From CAZMSQ01 sp964569025 (lineage in GTDB: Bacteria > Bacteroidota > Bacteroidia > Chitinophagales > Saprospiraceae), in contig CAZMSQ010000005.1 in assembly GCA_964569025.1 (NCBI GenBank), positions 1 through 64,000 of the forward strand: a stretch of 64,000 nt of DNA, given 5' to 3'. Below the pieces are notes generated by a model. That model had not been told where the DNA came from and searched no databases. It saw nothing but the letters and a program-made list of their open reading frames with translations. The translations under genes and the position numbers were made by a program. Positions 1 through 9,100 of the stretch are shown here, piece by piece. Each line of letters starts with the position of its first letter. Within the stretch, counting starts at the first letter, position 1.

Positions 1-1578
1 GCTGAGCAGGATGTCCGAGGGAAGGGTGCACAGGATTCGGGGGGTGCCGTCTTTCTCCGTAATCATGCAGGTGTAGCCAGATTTGGTGGCCTCTATGCTG
101 AGCTGTACCGAATCGCTCTGATAGATAGAGCTTGAATAGACCAGTTCGTCCGGGGTGCCGGGAAGGTGGCGGGTCAGGTGGATTTCAGCACCAGAATCAA
201 CGCGTGCAATGGTCAGTAAAAACCATGCGTTATCTTTTTGTACCACACCGATGCCGGCTTCTGTGCCTGACCGCAGGTGTTCAAATGTGAATTCGGCTGA
301 AAAATTGAAGGCGGTTTCTTGCTGCCTGATACCCACCAATGCAGCCCTGCCCCGATCTTGGGGTGTTGTTGGAAGCGCAAAGAGGCGCAAGGCACCGCGC
401 TCGGGGTGCAGCGCCCAGGTACCTGCCGCAGGAACACGCCGAAAGTTCCACTCCGGATGGAGAACCGCAGACGTAAAATGATCTTCAAAAACGGTGTGCT
501 GCAAGCGCTGGGGCTGCCCAGGAAAAGGAAGCGGGTAGGACGCTTCGGCCTTTCCGGTGGCCGGCGAAACCACGGGCCACCAGTACCTTGGCGATTTCCA
601 CTCATATGGCTCATATTCCCACGACACCGGCAGGAGCAAGGTCTCCCGGCCCATGTTGGACCGACGGTTGACCTCTCCTCGAATCCCCAGCGCAACCATA
701 TACCATCGGCCATCTGCTATCTCGATAAGATCCCCATGCCCAGTGCTGTTTACCCAATGGTCATATGACACATGGCGGGAAGTCAGAATGGGATTCCGGT
801 CATTCGGCACATATGGTCCCCGAATATCCTCGCTGCATGCAATCATGACCGCATGGTTAAAGCTCGTACCGCCCTCAGCAATCATCAGATAATAAAGCCC
901 CCTGATTTTATACAGATGCGGCCCCTCGGCCCAAACCCCTCCACACGCGCCCCGCCACAACAATGACCGCTCTCCGATGAGACGCCAACTCTCCAAATCA
1001 AGCCGTTGAATCCAGATTTCCCCCTCACCCTCAAAATTCGGATTCTCTGGCATCTGATTTCCAACGTACCACACACTCCCGTCCTCATCAAAAAAGAGAT
1101 CCGGGTCAATGCCCGGGGCCCCCTCAATAATATGGGGCTCCGACCACGGCCCTGAGGGAGTGGCAGCCGTCAGTACAAAGTTGACAAAGTCTGTCACACC
1201 GGTCTCCGGGTGATGGTACACATTGGTAGTAATTAAGTAAAAAGTGCCGTCATGGTACCGCAATGACGGCGCGTGAATACCCCCGTCAGATTGGACATCA
1301 CGGAGGTTGACTTCTCCCGAAACTTGCTCCGGTCGGTGAAGGCCATATCCGACCAGCTCCCAGTTTACCAGGTCAGTACTTCTGTGAATGGGCAGTCCAG
1401 GAAAATACTCAAATGATGAGTTTGCCATATAAAAGGTGTCTCCCGCCCTGCAAATGGAAGGGTCGGGATAGCTGCCCCGAAGCACAGGGTTGGTGTAGGA
1501 TTGGCTTTGTACACCACATGCCACAAGCATGAAAAAGAGATGGAGAATGCTCGTGCATGAAAATTGAATGGTTTCCAT
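1..1578 (-). CDS. GH43 family glycosidase lipoprotein (beta-xylosidase/arabinofuranosidase-like), 3' end cut by window edge
   Basis: Translating the minus strand from ATG at 1578 gives an open frame that runs off the left edge without a stop. A lipoprotein leader ends at Cys21 (lipobox LVAC). The five-bladed GH43 catalytic signature is readable: Asp39 in SYPDPS (general base), Asp about residue 158 in PGIDPDLFFDEDG (pKa modulator) and Glu about residue 215 in VWAEGPHLYK (general acid), followed by STGHGDLIE. A C-terminal beta-sandwich typical of GH43 xylosidases begins before the edge. Family knowledge says it removes xylose or arabinose from plant-type glycans at the cell surface; the actual substrate cannot be read. 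It starts 18 bp after the membrane regulator gene and is probably co-transcribed with it. Confidence 0.9.
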   Translation of the reverse strand, partial: METIQFSCTSILHLFFMLVACGVQSQSYTNPVLRGSYPDPSICRAGDTFYMANSSFEYFPGLPIHRSTDLVNWELVGYGLHRPEQVSGEVNLRDVQSDGGIHAPSLRYHDGTFYLITTNVYHHPETGVTDFVNFVLTAATPSGPWSEPHIIEGAPGIDPDLFFDEDGSVWYVGNQMPENPNFEGEGEIWIQRLDLESWRLIGERSLLWRGACGGVWAEGPHLYKIRGLYYLMIAEGGTSFNHAVMIACSEDIRGPYVPNDRNPILTSRHVSYDHWVNSTGHGDLIEIADGRWYMVALGIRGEVNRRSNMGRETLLLPVSWEYEPYEWKSPRYWWPVVSPATGKAEASYPLPFPGQPQRLQHTVFEDHFTSAVLHPEWNFRRVPAAGTWALHPERGALRLFALPTTPQDRGRAALVGIRQQETAFNFSAEFTFEHLRSGTEAGIGVVQKDNAWFLLTIARVDSGAEIHLTRHLPGTPDELVYSSSIYQSDSVQLSIEATKSGYTCMITEKDGTPRILCTLPSDILLS

Positions 1579-1596
1579 AAATAAGAAGGTAAGAGG

Positions 1597-2796
1597 CTAC
1601 TGAGACTCGCACCGGCAGGTTAGGTTGTCCGAATAGTGCTGATCCTTGAACCGAAATTCCTTGCGGTATGGATACCCGCCTCCCAGTCCCAGATTTTCTG
1701 CCTTGATGGTATACAGACAATCGAACGAGATGAGACTTTCTCCCTCCCGGAGATCGTTGGGATCACAGTACGGATTTGGAGCGGTCTCACAATTCGTTTT
1801 TGTAAGATTCCCCAGTACATTTCTCAGAATATGCTTCAGGTCAATTTCATAAGTCCGGATGAGTGTTTCATCGACATCTGTGGCATACCTCCCTGTTATT
1901 TCAGCACGGCGGACAATAGAGTCGGGGTAAATCTCAAAGTTATTTACGTTGAATGCATGAAGCACCGCCACCCTCCGGAACCCCGATTGATTGGCGAATG
2001 TCAGATCCTCGAAATCCCGGGTGAATTCCATTGACTCCGGGTTAAAGTATTTTGGAATGAGCGGGGTTTGCTTTGTATCAATCCAGATTTCACTGATCAG
2101 GTATTCGTAGCCCAGCAAGGCATGGCCTTTTTCGATGTAGGGGGCATGTAAATTGGAACATTTCATCCTGATGTCTGCCGACTTTGCCACATAATATAAG
2201 CCAGGCTTCCTGCTGCCGGGCAGTGGAAGCTGAAAAGGGGATTCCATCGACCAAGTACCCTCCCAGGCGCTGCACGGGCAATAATCCTGGGCTTCAGATT
2301 CAGGAAGATAAGGCGGGTCGAATGGTTCCTCAAAGTCTCGTACAAAAAACGGGTCGAGAGGGTGTTGAGTGGAGAATGCAGATTTATTAGAACCTTGCTC
2401 CTTCCCGATATTTTGCCACAAGGATACACCTCCCATCGAGATGGCAATCAGAATGAGCACACCCCAAACCACCTTCCGGTTGATGGAGGCACCAGTTTCT
2501 GAATTCCTATTTTTCACGCTCTCACTGGCCACCTGCAACTCCTGCTCAATTCTTGTTGCGCGAGCTTCCAGGAGCCGCTCATTGATGAGCCTGTCAATGT
2601 TTCGATTCGCACGGATATACATACCGTCAGTCGCTGAACCAGATATCAACTTCGTAAACTGACTCTGACTCATGCATAACTCCTTCGAGACATCCCCATA
2701 GGTCGCAGACCCGAATCTGGCGGTACTTTTTTCCCACAATCCGAATGCCTGCTCCAGTTTTTGCGTAAACTCAATATGAAGTTTCTGTGAATCCAA
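1597..2796 (-). CDS. Putative membrane-anchored HTH regulator with extracytoplasmic sensor domain
   Basis: The 399-residue protein is not a family I can name. It has a cytoplasmic N-terminus with a helix-turn-helix-like stretch (about 32-53, YGDVSKELCMSQSQFTKLIS), a charged probable coil (about 68-95), one membrane segment (about 109-127, VVWGVLILIAISMGGVSLW) and about 270 exported residues with Cys pairs (CPCS near 170, NCETAPNPYC, terminal CRCESQ). This resembles a one-component transmembrane regulator sensing a periplasmic ligand. The start is TTG at 2796; no in-frame ATG lies upstream before a stop, and the next Met is within the HTH. It precedes the GH43 gene and diverges from the transporter-SusCD operon, so control of that locus is a reasonable inference. 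Orthologues could equally prove structural. Confidence 0.6.
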   Translation of the reverse strand: MDSQKLHIEFTQKLEQAFGLWEKSTARFGSATYGDVSKELCMSQSQFTKLISGSATDGMYIRANRNIDRLINERLLEARATRIEQELQVASESVKNRNSETGASINRKVVWGVLILIAISMGGVSLWQNIGKEQGSNKSAFSTQHPLDPFFVRDFEEPFDPPYLPESEAQDYCPCSAWEGTWSMESPFQLPLPGSRKPGLYYVAKSADIRMKCSNLHAPYIEKGHALLGYEYLISEIWIDTKQTPLIPKYFNPESMEFTRDFEDLTFANQSGFRRVAVLHAFNVNNFEIYPDSIVRRAEITGRYATDVDETLIRTYEIDLKHILRNVLGNLTKTNCETAPNPYCDPNDLREGESLISFDCLYTIKAENLGLGGGYPYRKEFRFKDQHYSDNLTCRCESQ

Positions 2797-2799
2797 AGG

Positions 2800-2837
2800 T
2801 GTAAAAATGTGTAAAAAGGAATAAAGTTCTGTAAAAA
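2800..2837. promoter_or_regulatory. Three phased TGTAAAAA direct repeats upstream of the membrane regulator gene
   Basis: TGTAAAAA occurs at 2800-2807, 2810-2817 and 2830-2837, with start-to-start spacings of 10 and 20 bp, so all three copies lie on the same DNA face. They begin 4 bp upstream of the TTG start of the leftward regulator. A multi-copy operator for that regulator is inference. Confidence 0.45.
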
Positions 2838-2853
2838 ATTAATTTAAAGGAAT

Positions 2854-2891
2854 ATCATTCTAAGAAAAAATGATTTAGTCAATTATATTTG
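2854..2891 (+). promoter_or_regulatory. Candidate Bacteroidota promoter with inverted-repeat operator for the anion transporter-SusCD operon
   Basis: TATATTTG at 2884-2891 matches the Bacteroidota -7 element TAnnTTTG. An inverted repeat ATCATT-N9-AATGAT (2854-2874) occupies the expected -33 region, and no good TTG box is present there, which would fit an activator-dependent promoter. The predicted leader to the ATG at 2946 is about 50 nt. Confidence 0.4.
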
Positions 2892-2945
2892 ACGTCGAAG
2901 TGAACGGGTCTTCCTATTTCACAACAAGTTACTAAAGACTTTCGC

Positions 2946-4412
2946 ATGGGCAAAAAAACCCTCGGCCTCTTTCTCGGTCCTCTTCTTTTTGCAGCGATTA
3001 TGTTGGGTGTCCGGCCGTCTGGATTGTCGAATGCCGGGGTGAGTGTGCTGGCCAGTACCGTGTGGATTGCCATTTGGTGGATTTTAGAGGTGGTGCCCAT
3101 CGCAGTGACTGCACTGATCCCGATTATTCTCTTTCCATTGCTTGGAGTCATGGACTTGAGTGAAACGACCCGCTCATTCGGCCACAAATATATATTCCTG
3201 TACATCGGCGGATTTGTGCTCGCCATTGCTATGGAACGGTGGAATCTCCATAAACGCATTGCAATCCATATCATTTACCTCATTGGGACCAATGTTAGGA
3301 TGATTATTCTGGGGTTTATGCTGGCAACTGCTTTCTTGTCGATGTGGGTCTCCAACACAGCTACCTCTGTCATGATGCTGCCCATTGCTTTGGCCATTAT
3401 CTACCAGCTTCGCGACAATCCGAATACAACTGAAAACGAAAATCAGATTTTCGGCAAATCCCTCCTGTTGGCTGTCGCCTACAGCGCGTCCATCGGTGGG
3501 GTGGCCACGCTCATAGGGAGCCCGGTGAATCTCATTTTTCTCGGAATAGTCCAGGAAACCTATGGAGTCGAAATTACATTCGCTCAGTGGTTTGTCATCG
3601 GGTTGCCCATCTCCGCGGTTTTACTGGTTATTTGTTGGAAATACCTGACTGGCATCGCCTTTAGGACCGGCGCGGATGCGTTTCCGGGAGGGCGCACTGA
3701 AATCAAAAAGCAGCTTGAGGCACTTGGCCCGGTAAGCATTCAGGAAAAGGCGGTTTTTGCGGTCTTTACCCTCACCGCAGTAGCATGGATTACCCGTTCA
3801 TTCTTTCTGAATGCCCTCCTACCGGGTATCGATGACCCCATTATCGGGGTTGCCGCAGCAGTCGCTCTGTTTTTGATTCCGGCTAACAGGGAGCGGACCC
3901 GCTCTCTGGTGACGTGGGAGGAGGCAGTCAAACTGCCATGGGGTGTGCTCCTGCTCTTTGGGGGCGGACTGGCGATCGCCGAAGGGTTTAAGACCAGCGG
4001 TCTCGCCGTCTGGATTGGCCAACAAATGGGTGCCCTCCAAGGGGCATACCTGATTGTGCTGATCGTAGTGGTGGTCGCGGCAGTCAACTTCCTGACAGAA
4101 ATTACGTCCAACCTTGCAACCGTCGCCATGATCCTGCCCATACTGGCACCACTCGCACTCACCATAGATGTGCACCCATATATGCTGATGGTCGGTGCCA
4201 CCATAGCAGCCTCATGTGCCTTCATGCTCCCCGTTGCCACCCCTCCGAATGCCGTAGTTTTTGGCGCGGGGTACCTGAGAGTCTCGGATATGGCATTGAC
4301 CGGGCTTTGGATGAACCTTCTTTCAATCGCACTGCTCAGCATTGCGGTCTATCTGCTCCTTCCCCTGATGTGGGGATTTGACCCCAATTTTTTTCCGATG
4401 GTTTTTAAGTAA
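2946..4412 (+). CDS. DASS/SLC13-family anion:sodium symporter
   Basis: This is a 488-residue polytopic inner-membrane protein of normal family length. The two substrate/sodium signatures of the divalent anion:sodium symporter family are visible: SNTATSVMMLP in the first half, and SNLATVAMILP with MLPVATPPNAVVFGAG in the second half. Family members import sulfate, di- or tricarboxylates, or occasionally phosphate; the substrate cannot be decided here. It lies 23 bp before susC and is probably the first gene of that operon, so it may import an anionic product released outside the cell. Confidence 0.88.
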   Translation: MGKKTLGLFLGPLLFAAIMLGVRPSGLSNAGVSVLASTVWIAIWWILEVVPIAVTALIPIILFPLLGVMDLSETTRSFGHKYIFLYIGGFVLAIAMERWNLHKRIAIHIIYLIGTNVRMIILGFMLATAFLSMWVSNTATSVMMLPIALAIIYQLRDNPNTTENENQIFGKSLLLAVAYSASIGGVATLIGSPVNLIFLGIVQETYGVEITFAQWFVIGLPISAVLLVICWKYLTGIAFRTGADAFPGGRTEIKKQLEALGPVSIQEKAVFAVFTLTAVAWITRSFFLNALLPGIDDPIIGVAAAVALFLIPANRERTRSLVTWEEAVKLPWGVLLLFGGGLAIAEGFKTSGLAVWIGQQMGALQGAYLIVLIVVVVAAVNFLTEITSNLATVAMILPILAPLALTIDVHPYMLMVGATIAASCAFMLPVATPPNAVVFGAGYLRVSDMALTGLWMNLLSIALLSIAVYLLLPLMWGFDPNFFPMVFK

Positions 4413-4435
4413 AAATTGTTTCAAAAATTCAACGA

Positions 4436-7400
4436 ATGATGAAAGGCTTACAATTACTCATTTTCCTGGTCGGACTTGCATGCACTTCTGTCTCGGCCCA
4501 GGTCTCAGTGCAAGGCACTGTGCTCGACGAAGACGGACTTCCCCTTGTCGGCGTAACCGTTGTTGAGCTGGGCTCTGGCACAGGTACGCTGACTGATATC
4601 GATGGTTCGTATGCCATCTCCGTAACCGGTCCGGAGTCCGTCCTGATTTTCCGTTTTGTGGGAATGACTGAAAGACAGGAATCTGTCGGAGACAGAACTC
4701 GAATAGACATAACCATGTCTTCTGACGCCAAAATTCTGGATGAGGTGGTGGTCAGTGCCTTGGGTTTCAAGGAAAAACGTGACGAACAAGGGTCAACTTC
4801 ATCTATTGTCAGTACAGATGCAGTCTTGAGCTCAGGTGAGGCAACCTTCGCCAACGCCCTCAGTGGAAAGGCATCGGGCGTTCAGATTATCAGACCGAAT
4901 GGTGATCCTGGTGCCGCAAGCGCCATTCGGATCCGAGGTGCAAATACCATTGGCGGGAGCAGCCAGCCGCTGATCATTGTAGATGGTGTTCCACTTGAAA
5001 GTTCAACCACTTACGCTGGAGGAGGCACGCTCATCCGAGGGAGAAACGGCGGCGTTTCCCAAGGGTCCCGCCTCAATGACATCAACCCCGCTGATATCGA
5101 ATCTGTGCAGGTTCTAAAAGGAGCATCTGCAGCTGCCCTTTGGGGAAGCCGTGCAGCAAATGGGGTCATTGTCATCACCACCAAAAGCGGACAAGCCGGG
5201 AAAGCCAAAATTTCATTCAAGTCAACGTACTCCATCGATGAAATCGCTCAGCGATTACCCCTGCAGTCCGTCTTCAGTCAGGGCCATAATGGTGTCTATA
5301 GCCCCACCACCGCAGAATCATGGGGCGATTACATCCCGGACCGCAGCGGTGGCCAGGATGTGGTCGATGATTCCGGCCAGCGGTTTGTCGCAGATGACGG
5401 GACCGTCTACTATCCCATCCTCGAGAAAAACTCCCGCCAAACTTTCCTCGATGCAAACTGGGATGATGCATTTCAAAGGGGGTATTTTCTTCAAAATGAT
5501 CTCACCATCAGTGGTGGAGGCGACCGGAGTACTTACTTTTTCAGCCTTGGAAATCTCAATCAGGAGGGAATTGTACCCACCGCCACTTATGACAGAACCA
5601 ATCTGAGATTCAACTATTCTGCCATCCTCAATGACTGGTTAAGCCTGTCTAACAAAGCGGCCTACACGTACACAAACTCAAACAGAATCCAGCAGAGCCA
5701 GAATGTATCAGGTCTCATGCTGGGCCTGACCCGCACTCCTGCCGATTTTGACAACAGTGACTACACCGGAACCTATTTCGATGCCTCGGGTACCGCATTT
5801 GAGGGCCGGCACCGCTCCTATCGCAGGTACCTTGGCAATACCATCAACCCGGTTTACAACAATCCGCTCTGGACCATCTACGAGCAGAAGGCCCTTACCA
5901 CTGTCAACAGATACACGGTGACGCCTCAATTGACTGCCACTCCGACCTCCTGGCTCCAAATTATCACCAGAGCCAATGCTGATGTCAGCGATGACAAGCG
6001 CACCTACTTCTTTCCAATCGGTTCGGCCGGAGAGGTACAGACCGGAGTGCTGAATGAAGATGTCATCAGCAATCGGAACCTCACTTTTGACTTTATCGGG
6101 AAAGCCAATTTCTCACTCGCTGACCAATTGGGACTCACCATCACCACCGGGTGGAATTTTACCGACAGACGCTACCAGCGCAGTACCGGCAGAATCTCGG
6201 GCTTCCTGGTTGATTCAGACAAAGAAACCACCTCCCTCAATACCTCAGCCGAGGCATCCCTCTTCGAGCAGGTCCGTACGCACCGGCGCTCAAACCGCGG
6301 GTACGGAATCTTCAAGTTCGATATGTTCGACCAATTGTATGTCAAGCTGTCCGGAGCACTTGAAAACTCCTCCACCATGAATGGAACATTCTTCTACCCG
6401 GCTGCAGACATTGCCTGGGACTTTACCGAATCACTTACAAGCTCTGCCCTGTCTTTTGGAAAGTTGCGTGCCTCCTGGGGCCAGGTGGGTGTACAGCCGG
6501 CGCCGCACCGATTTGAAACACTTGCTGAAGGCTCATTCTCCTATTCTACACTGAATAATCCTCTGAGCATTGACCTTTTTGGCGGCGGATTCCGCGTTGA
6601 CAATAATCTTGGCAATCTAAATCTCGAGCCGGAAATCAAAACGGAATTCGAGGTTGGTGCAGATTTGCGTTTTGCCCGCGACCGACTCTCCCTGTCACTG
6701 ACGTATTACCAAAACAAGATTGAAGGAATTTTACTCAATGTCAATCTGACCCCATCTTCTGGATATTCAACCCAATATGGCAATTTTGGAGCCATGGAAA
6801 ATGAAGGATTTGAAGTCGACCTCGGATATACCTTTATTCAGGGAAAGGACTGGAATTTTAACGCTGCCCTGAATTGGTCAACCAATGAAAATCTTGTAAC
6901 CAATCTGGCCGGCACCCAATACGTTGAGCTCGGCGGTGGTGAAGTGTTTTCAGCAGCCGTGGAAGGCTATCCGCTCGGTGCCATTGTGGGCACAGGTTCG
7001 CAAACCAATGAAGACGGCACCTTCATTCTCAATGAAAACGGATTCCCGATTCTGACCAGCAGCCCCATCGTACTCGGAGATCCCAATCCGGACTGGCGGG
7101 CTGGTCTTATTCTCAATCTCTCCTGGAAAAAATTCAGACTTGGTGCAGTCATCGAACACTCCGAAGGGGGTGTGTTTAACCCGCGGACTTTGCATGTCCT
7201 CAACAGGTTTGGCAACACCATGGAGACTGCCAATCTGGTGACACTCGACCAAAACCTCGTCAACTACAACGGTGATGTGGTATTAGCCGGAACAACAGTG
7301 CGCGGTAATATTGAAAACTTCGGCGCGGGCCCGGTTCTGCTTGATGAAACCTGGTATCGCACTGGCATCGGAGGGGGTCTTGGATCAAATCAGGCTTACA

Positions 7401-7657
7401 ATTTCAACATCTATGATGCAACGTTCACCAAATTCCGAGAGCTGTCACTGAGCTATACCCTCGACGGGAATTTACTCCGCGGGGCCATCCAAAGCATCAC
7501 CCTGACTGCCTCAGCCCGGAATTTTATCAATATCAATAATGTACCAGGCATCGATCCGGAAATCAATCAAAACGGCGTGGGTCAGGCACTTGGGATTGAA
7601 TATTTCACCAATCCCCAAACAAGATCCTTTCTCTTTTCCGCATTCGTCAATTTCTAA
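4436..7657 (+). CDS. SusC/RagA-family TonB-linked outer membrane transporter
   Basis: The 1073-residue protein has a signal peptide ending ...SVSAQ, a carboxypeptidase-like regulatory domain (about 23-110, with LTDIDGSYAISV), a linking VVVSALGF stretch, a plug domain (about 120-260, including LIIVDGVPLESS and IESVQVLKGASAAALWGSRA) and a C-terminal 22-strand barrel ending in an aromatic residue (AFVNF). It takes up oligomeric nutrients with its SusD lid, powered by TonB-ExbBD. It is paired with susD 11 bp downstream. Start: a double ATG at 4436/4439. Confidence 0.95.
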   Translation: MMKGLQLLIFLVGLACTSVSAQVSVQGTVLDEDGLPLVGVTVVELGSGTGTLTDIDGSYAISVTGPESVLIFRFVGMTERQESVGDRTRIDITMSSDAKILDEVVVSALGFKEKRDEQGSTSSIVSTDAVLSSGEATFANALSGKASGVQIIRPNGDPGAASAIRIRGANTIGGSSQPLIIVDGVPLESSTTYAGGGTLIRGRNGGVSQGSRLNDINPADIESVQVLKGASAAALWGSRAANGVIVITTKSGQAGKAKISFKSTYSIDEIAQRLPLQSVFSQGHNGVYSPTTAESWGDYIPDRSGGQDVVDDSGQRFVADDGTVYYPILEKNSRQTFLDANWDDAFQRGYFLQNDLTISGGGDRSTYFFSLGNLNQEGIVPTATYDRTNLRFNYSAILNDWLSLSNKAAYTYTNSNRIQQSQNVSGLMLGLTRTPADFDNSDYTGTYFDASGTAFEGRHRSYRRYLGNTINPVYNNPLWTIYEQKALTTVNRYTVTPQLTATPTSWLQIITRANADVSDDKRTYFFPIGSAGEVQTGVLNEDVISNRNLTFDFIGKANFSLADQLGLTITTGWNFTDRRYQRSTGRISGFLVDSDKETTSLNTSAEASLFEQVRTHRRSNRGYGIFKFDMFDQLYVKLSGALENSSTMNGTFFYPAADIAWDFTESLTSSALSFGKLRASWGQVGVQPAPHRFETLAEGSFSYSTLNNPLSIDLFGGGFRVDNNLGNLNLEPEIKTEFEVGADLRFARDRLSLSLTYYQNKIEGILLNVNLTPSSGYSTQYGNFGAMENEGFEVDLGYTFIQGKDWNFNAALNWSTNENLVTNLAGTQYVELGGGEVFSAAVEGYPLGAIVGTGSQTNEDGTFILNENGFPILTSSPIVLGDPNPDWRAGLILNLSWKKFRLGAVIEHSEGGVFNPRTLHVLNRFGNTMETANLVTLDQNLVNYNGDVVLAGTTVRGNIENFGAGPVLLDETWYRTGIGGGLGSNQAYNFNIYDATFTKFRELSLSYTLDGNLLRGAIQSITLTASARNFININNVPGIDPEINQNGVGQALGIEYFTNPQTRSFLFSAFVNF

Positions 7658-7668
7658 ATCGTCTCAAT

Positions 7669-9096
7669 ATGAAAAATAGAATTATTCTGATATGTTCAGC
7701 GCTGACAGTTCTGCTGTTCGCATCTTGTGAGTCACTCAATGAGGGCATCAATGAAAACCCGAATGATATTGTCATTGAGAATGTTCAGGACAAGCTTTTC
7801 CTCACAGGTGCCCTGCTCGCCAATGTGCAGGTGCAATGTGGCCGGGTCAATAATGCTGCAGGCATGTACACTGGTCAGCTGATTGGATTCGCTTCAATTT
7901 TTGCGAATCAATATGGGTTCAATTTTACATCTGCAAATTCTGACGGCACCTGGCGTGCCCTCTATGTCGGTGTGCTGACCAATATGCGGCATGTCGCAAG
8001 CACTACAGACAATCTGCTGCTTAAAGGAATTGCACAAGTCGTTGAGGCCCAGAGCGTCAGTACTGCTGCCTCCATTTTTGGCGACATCCCATACAGCCAG
8101 GCTGCTGATGGGATGACAGCAGACCCGGTCTTTGACCGTCAGTCAGATGTCTTTGGGGCCGTCCTTGTATTGCTCGATGAAGCCATAGCTACCCTCGAGG
8201 TGGCCCCGGCCCAAAATCTACCTGAAGATATCTACTTTGACGGCGACCCCTCCAAGTGGATTCAGGCAGCCTACACGCTGAAGGCCAGGATTCACTTACA
8301 AATGAAAAATTACGGTCTGGCAAAAGAAGCTGCCCTCAATGGCATCAGCAGCCCCGATGGCGATATGCGGTTTGTGCCCCGAGGGCCCGAAACCAATGCA
8401 GAAGGGGATAAAAACATCTTTTGGGTCATGCTCGAAGGCTCCCGAGCAGGTGATATCGGAAATGTCGGTTCCGATGGCACCCAAAGCTTTATGCTTCAGA
8501 TGCTTGATCCGACAAATCCATCCTCACGAAATCACGCCAAAACCAATGAGGCCGCCCGCTATGCCTATTACCAAATTGATGAAGCATGGAACGGCAATGA
8601 TGGAATCATCGACAAATATGAGCCCATGAATTTGGTGACATTTTTTGAAAACCAACTCATCCTCGCCGAATGCGATGGCCGTGAATCCGGGGTCGAAGCA
8701 GGACTGCCTCACCTGAATGAGGTCAGGGCCTGGCTGAATGCAGGTGGGCAGTTGAACAGTAATTATATCGGCCTTCCATACACTTATGCGCCTCTTGAAA
8801 TTGCTGATTTTGAGTCAGGTGGGCTGGAGAATGCCGATGGAGTAAACCCGCGTACTGCATTTCTTCGCGAAGTCATCGAAGAGCGCTATGTATCCGGATT
8901 TGGAATGTACATGCCATTTAATGATGCAAGAAGATTGCGAAAGAATGACCAGAATATTGCAGTGCCTTTTGTCCTCGTCGATGGACCACCGCCTCCCTTT
9001 CCGGAGAGATTCCCGTATTCTGAAGCGGAATTAAACGCCAATTCAAATGCGCCGACAGATCCAGGACTCTTTTCAAAAACCGAAGTGAATCAATAA
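7669..9096 (+). CDS. SusD/RagB-family surface nutrient-binding lipoprotein
   Basis: The 475-residue lipoprotein has a leader ending LLFASC (Cys about residue 20) followed by SLNEGINENPNDI, typical of SusD-like group 2 proteins. Helical TPR-like segments include WIQAAYTLKARIHLQMKNYGLAKEAA, here cited only in part as LKARIHLQMKNYGLAKEA, plus LILAECDGRESG and PFNDARRLRKND near the C-terminus. It closes the SusC barrel and selects the ligand. It lies 11 bp after susC and 4 bp before the SGNH gene, so it is surely in one transcript. Confidence 0.93.
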   Translation: MKNRIILICSALTVLLFASCESLNEGINENPNDIVIENVQDKLFLTGALLANVQVQCGRVNNAAGMYTGQLIGFASIFANQYGFNFTSANSDGTWRALYVGVLTNMRHVASTTDNLLLKGIAQVVEAQSVSTAASIFGDIPYSQAADGMTADPVFDRQSDVFGAVLVLLDEAIATLEVAPAQNLPEDIYFDGDPSKWIQAAYTLKARIHLQMKNYGLAKEAALNGISSPDGDMRFVPRGPETNAEGDKNIFWVMLEGSRAGDIGNVGSDGTQSFMLQMLDPTNPSSRNHAKTNEAARYAYYQIDEAWNGNDGIIDKYEPMNLVTFFENQLILAECDGRESGVEAGLPHLNEVRAWLNAGGQLNSNYIGLPYTYAPLEIADFESGGLENADGVNPRTAFLREVIEERYVSGFGMYMPFNDARRLRKNDQNIAVPFVLVDGPPPPFPERFPYSEAELNANSNAPTDPGLFSKTEVNQ

Positions 9097-9100
9097 CGCA

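Noticed and set aside
213..1127. Long frames on both strands within the first kilobase
   Set aside because: They are shadows of the GH43 gene, whose minus-strand frame is open through the window edge.
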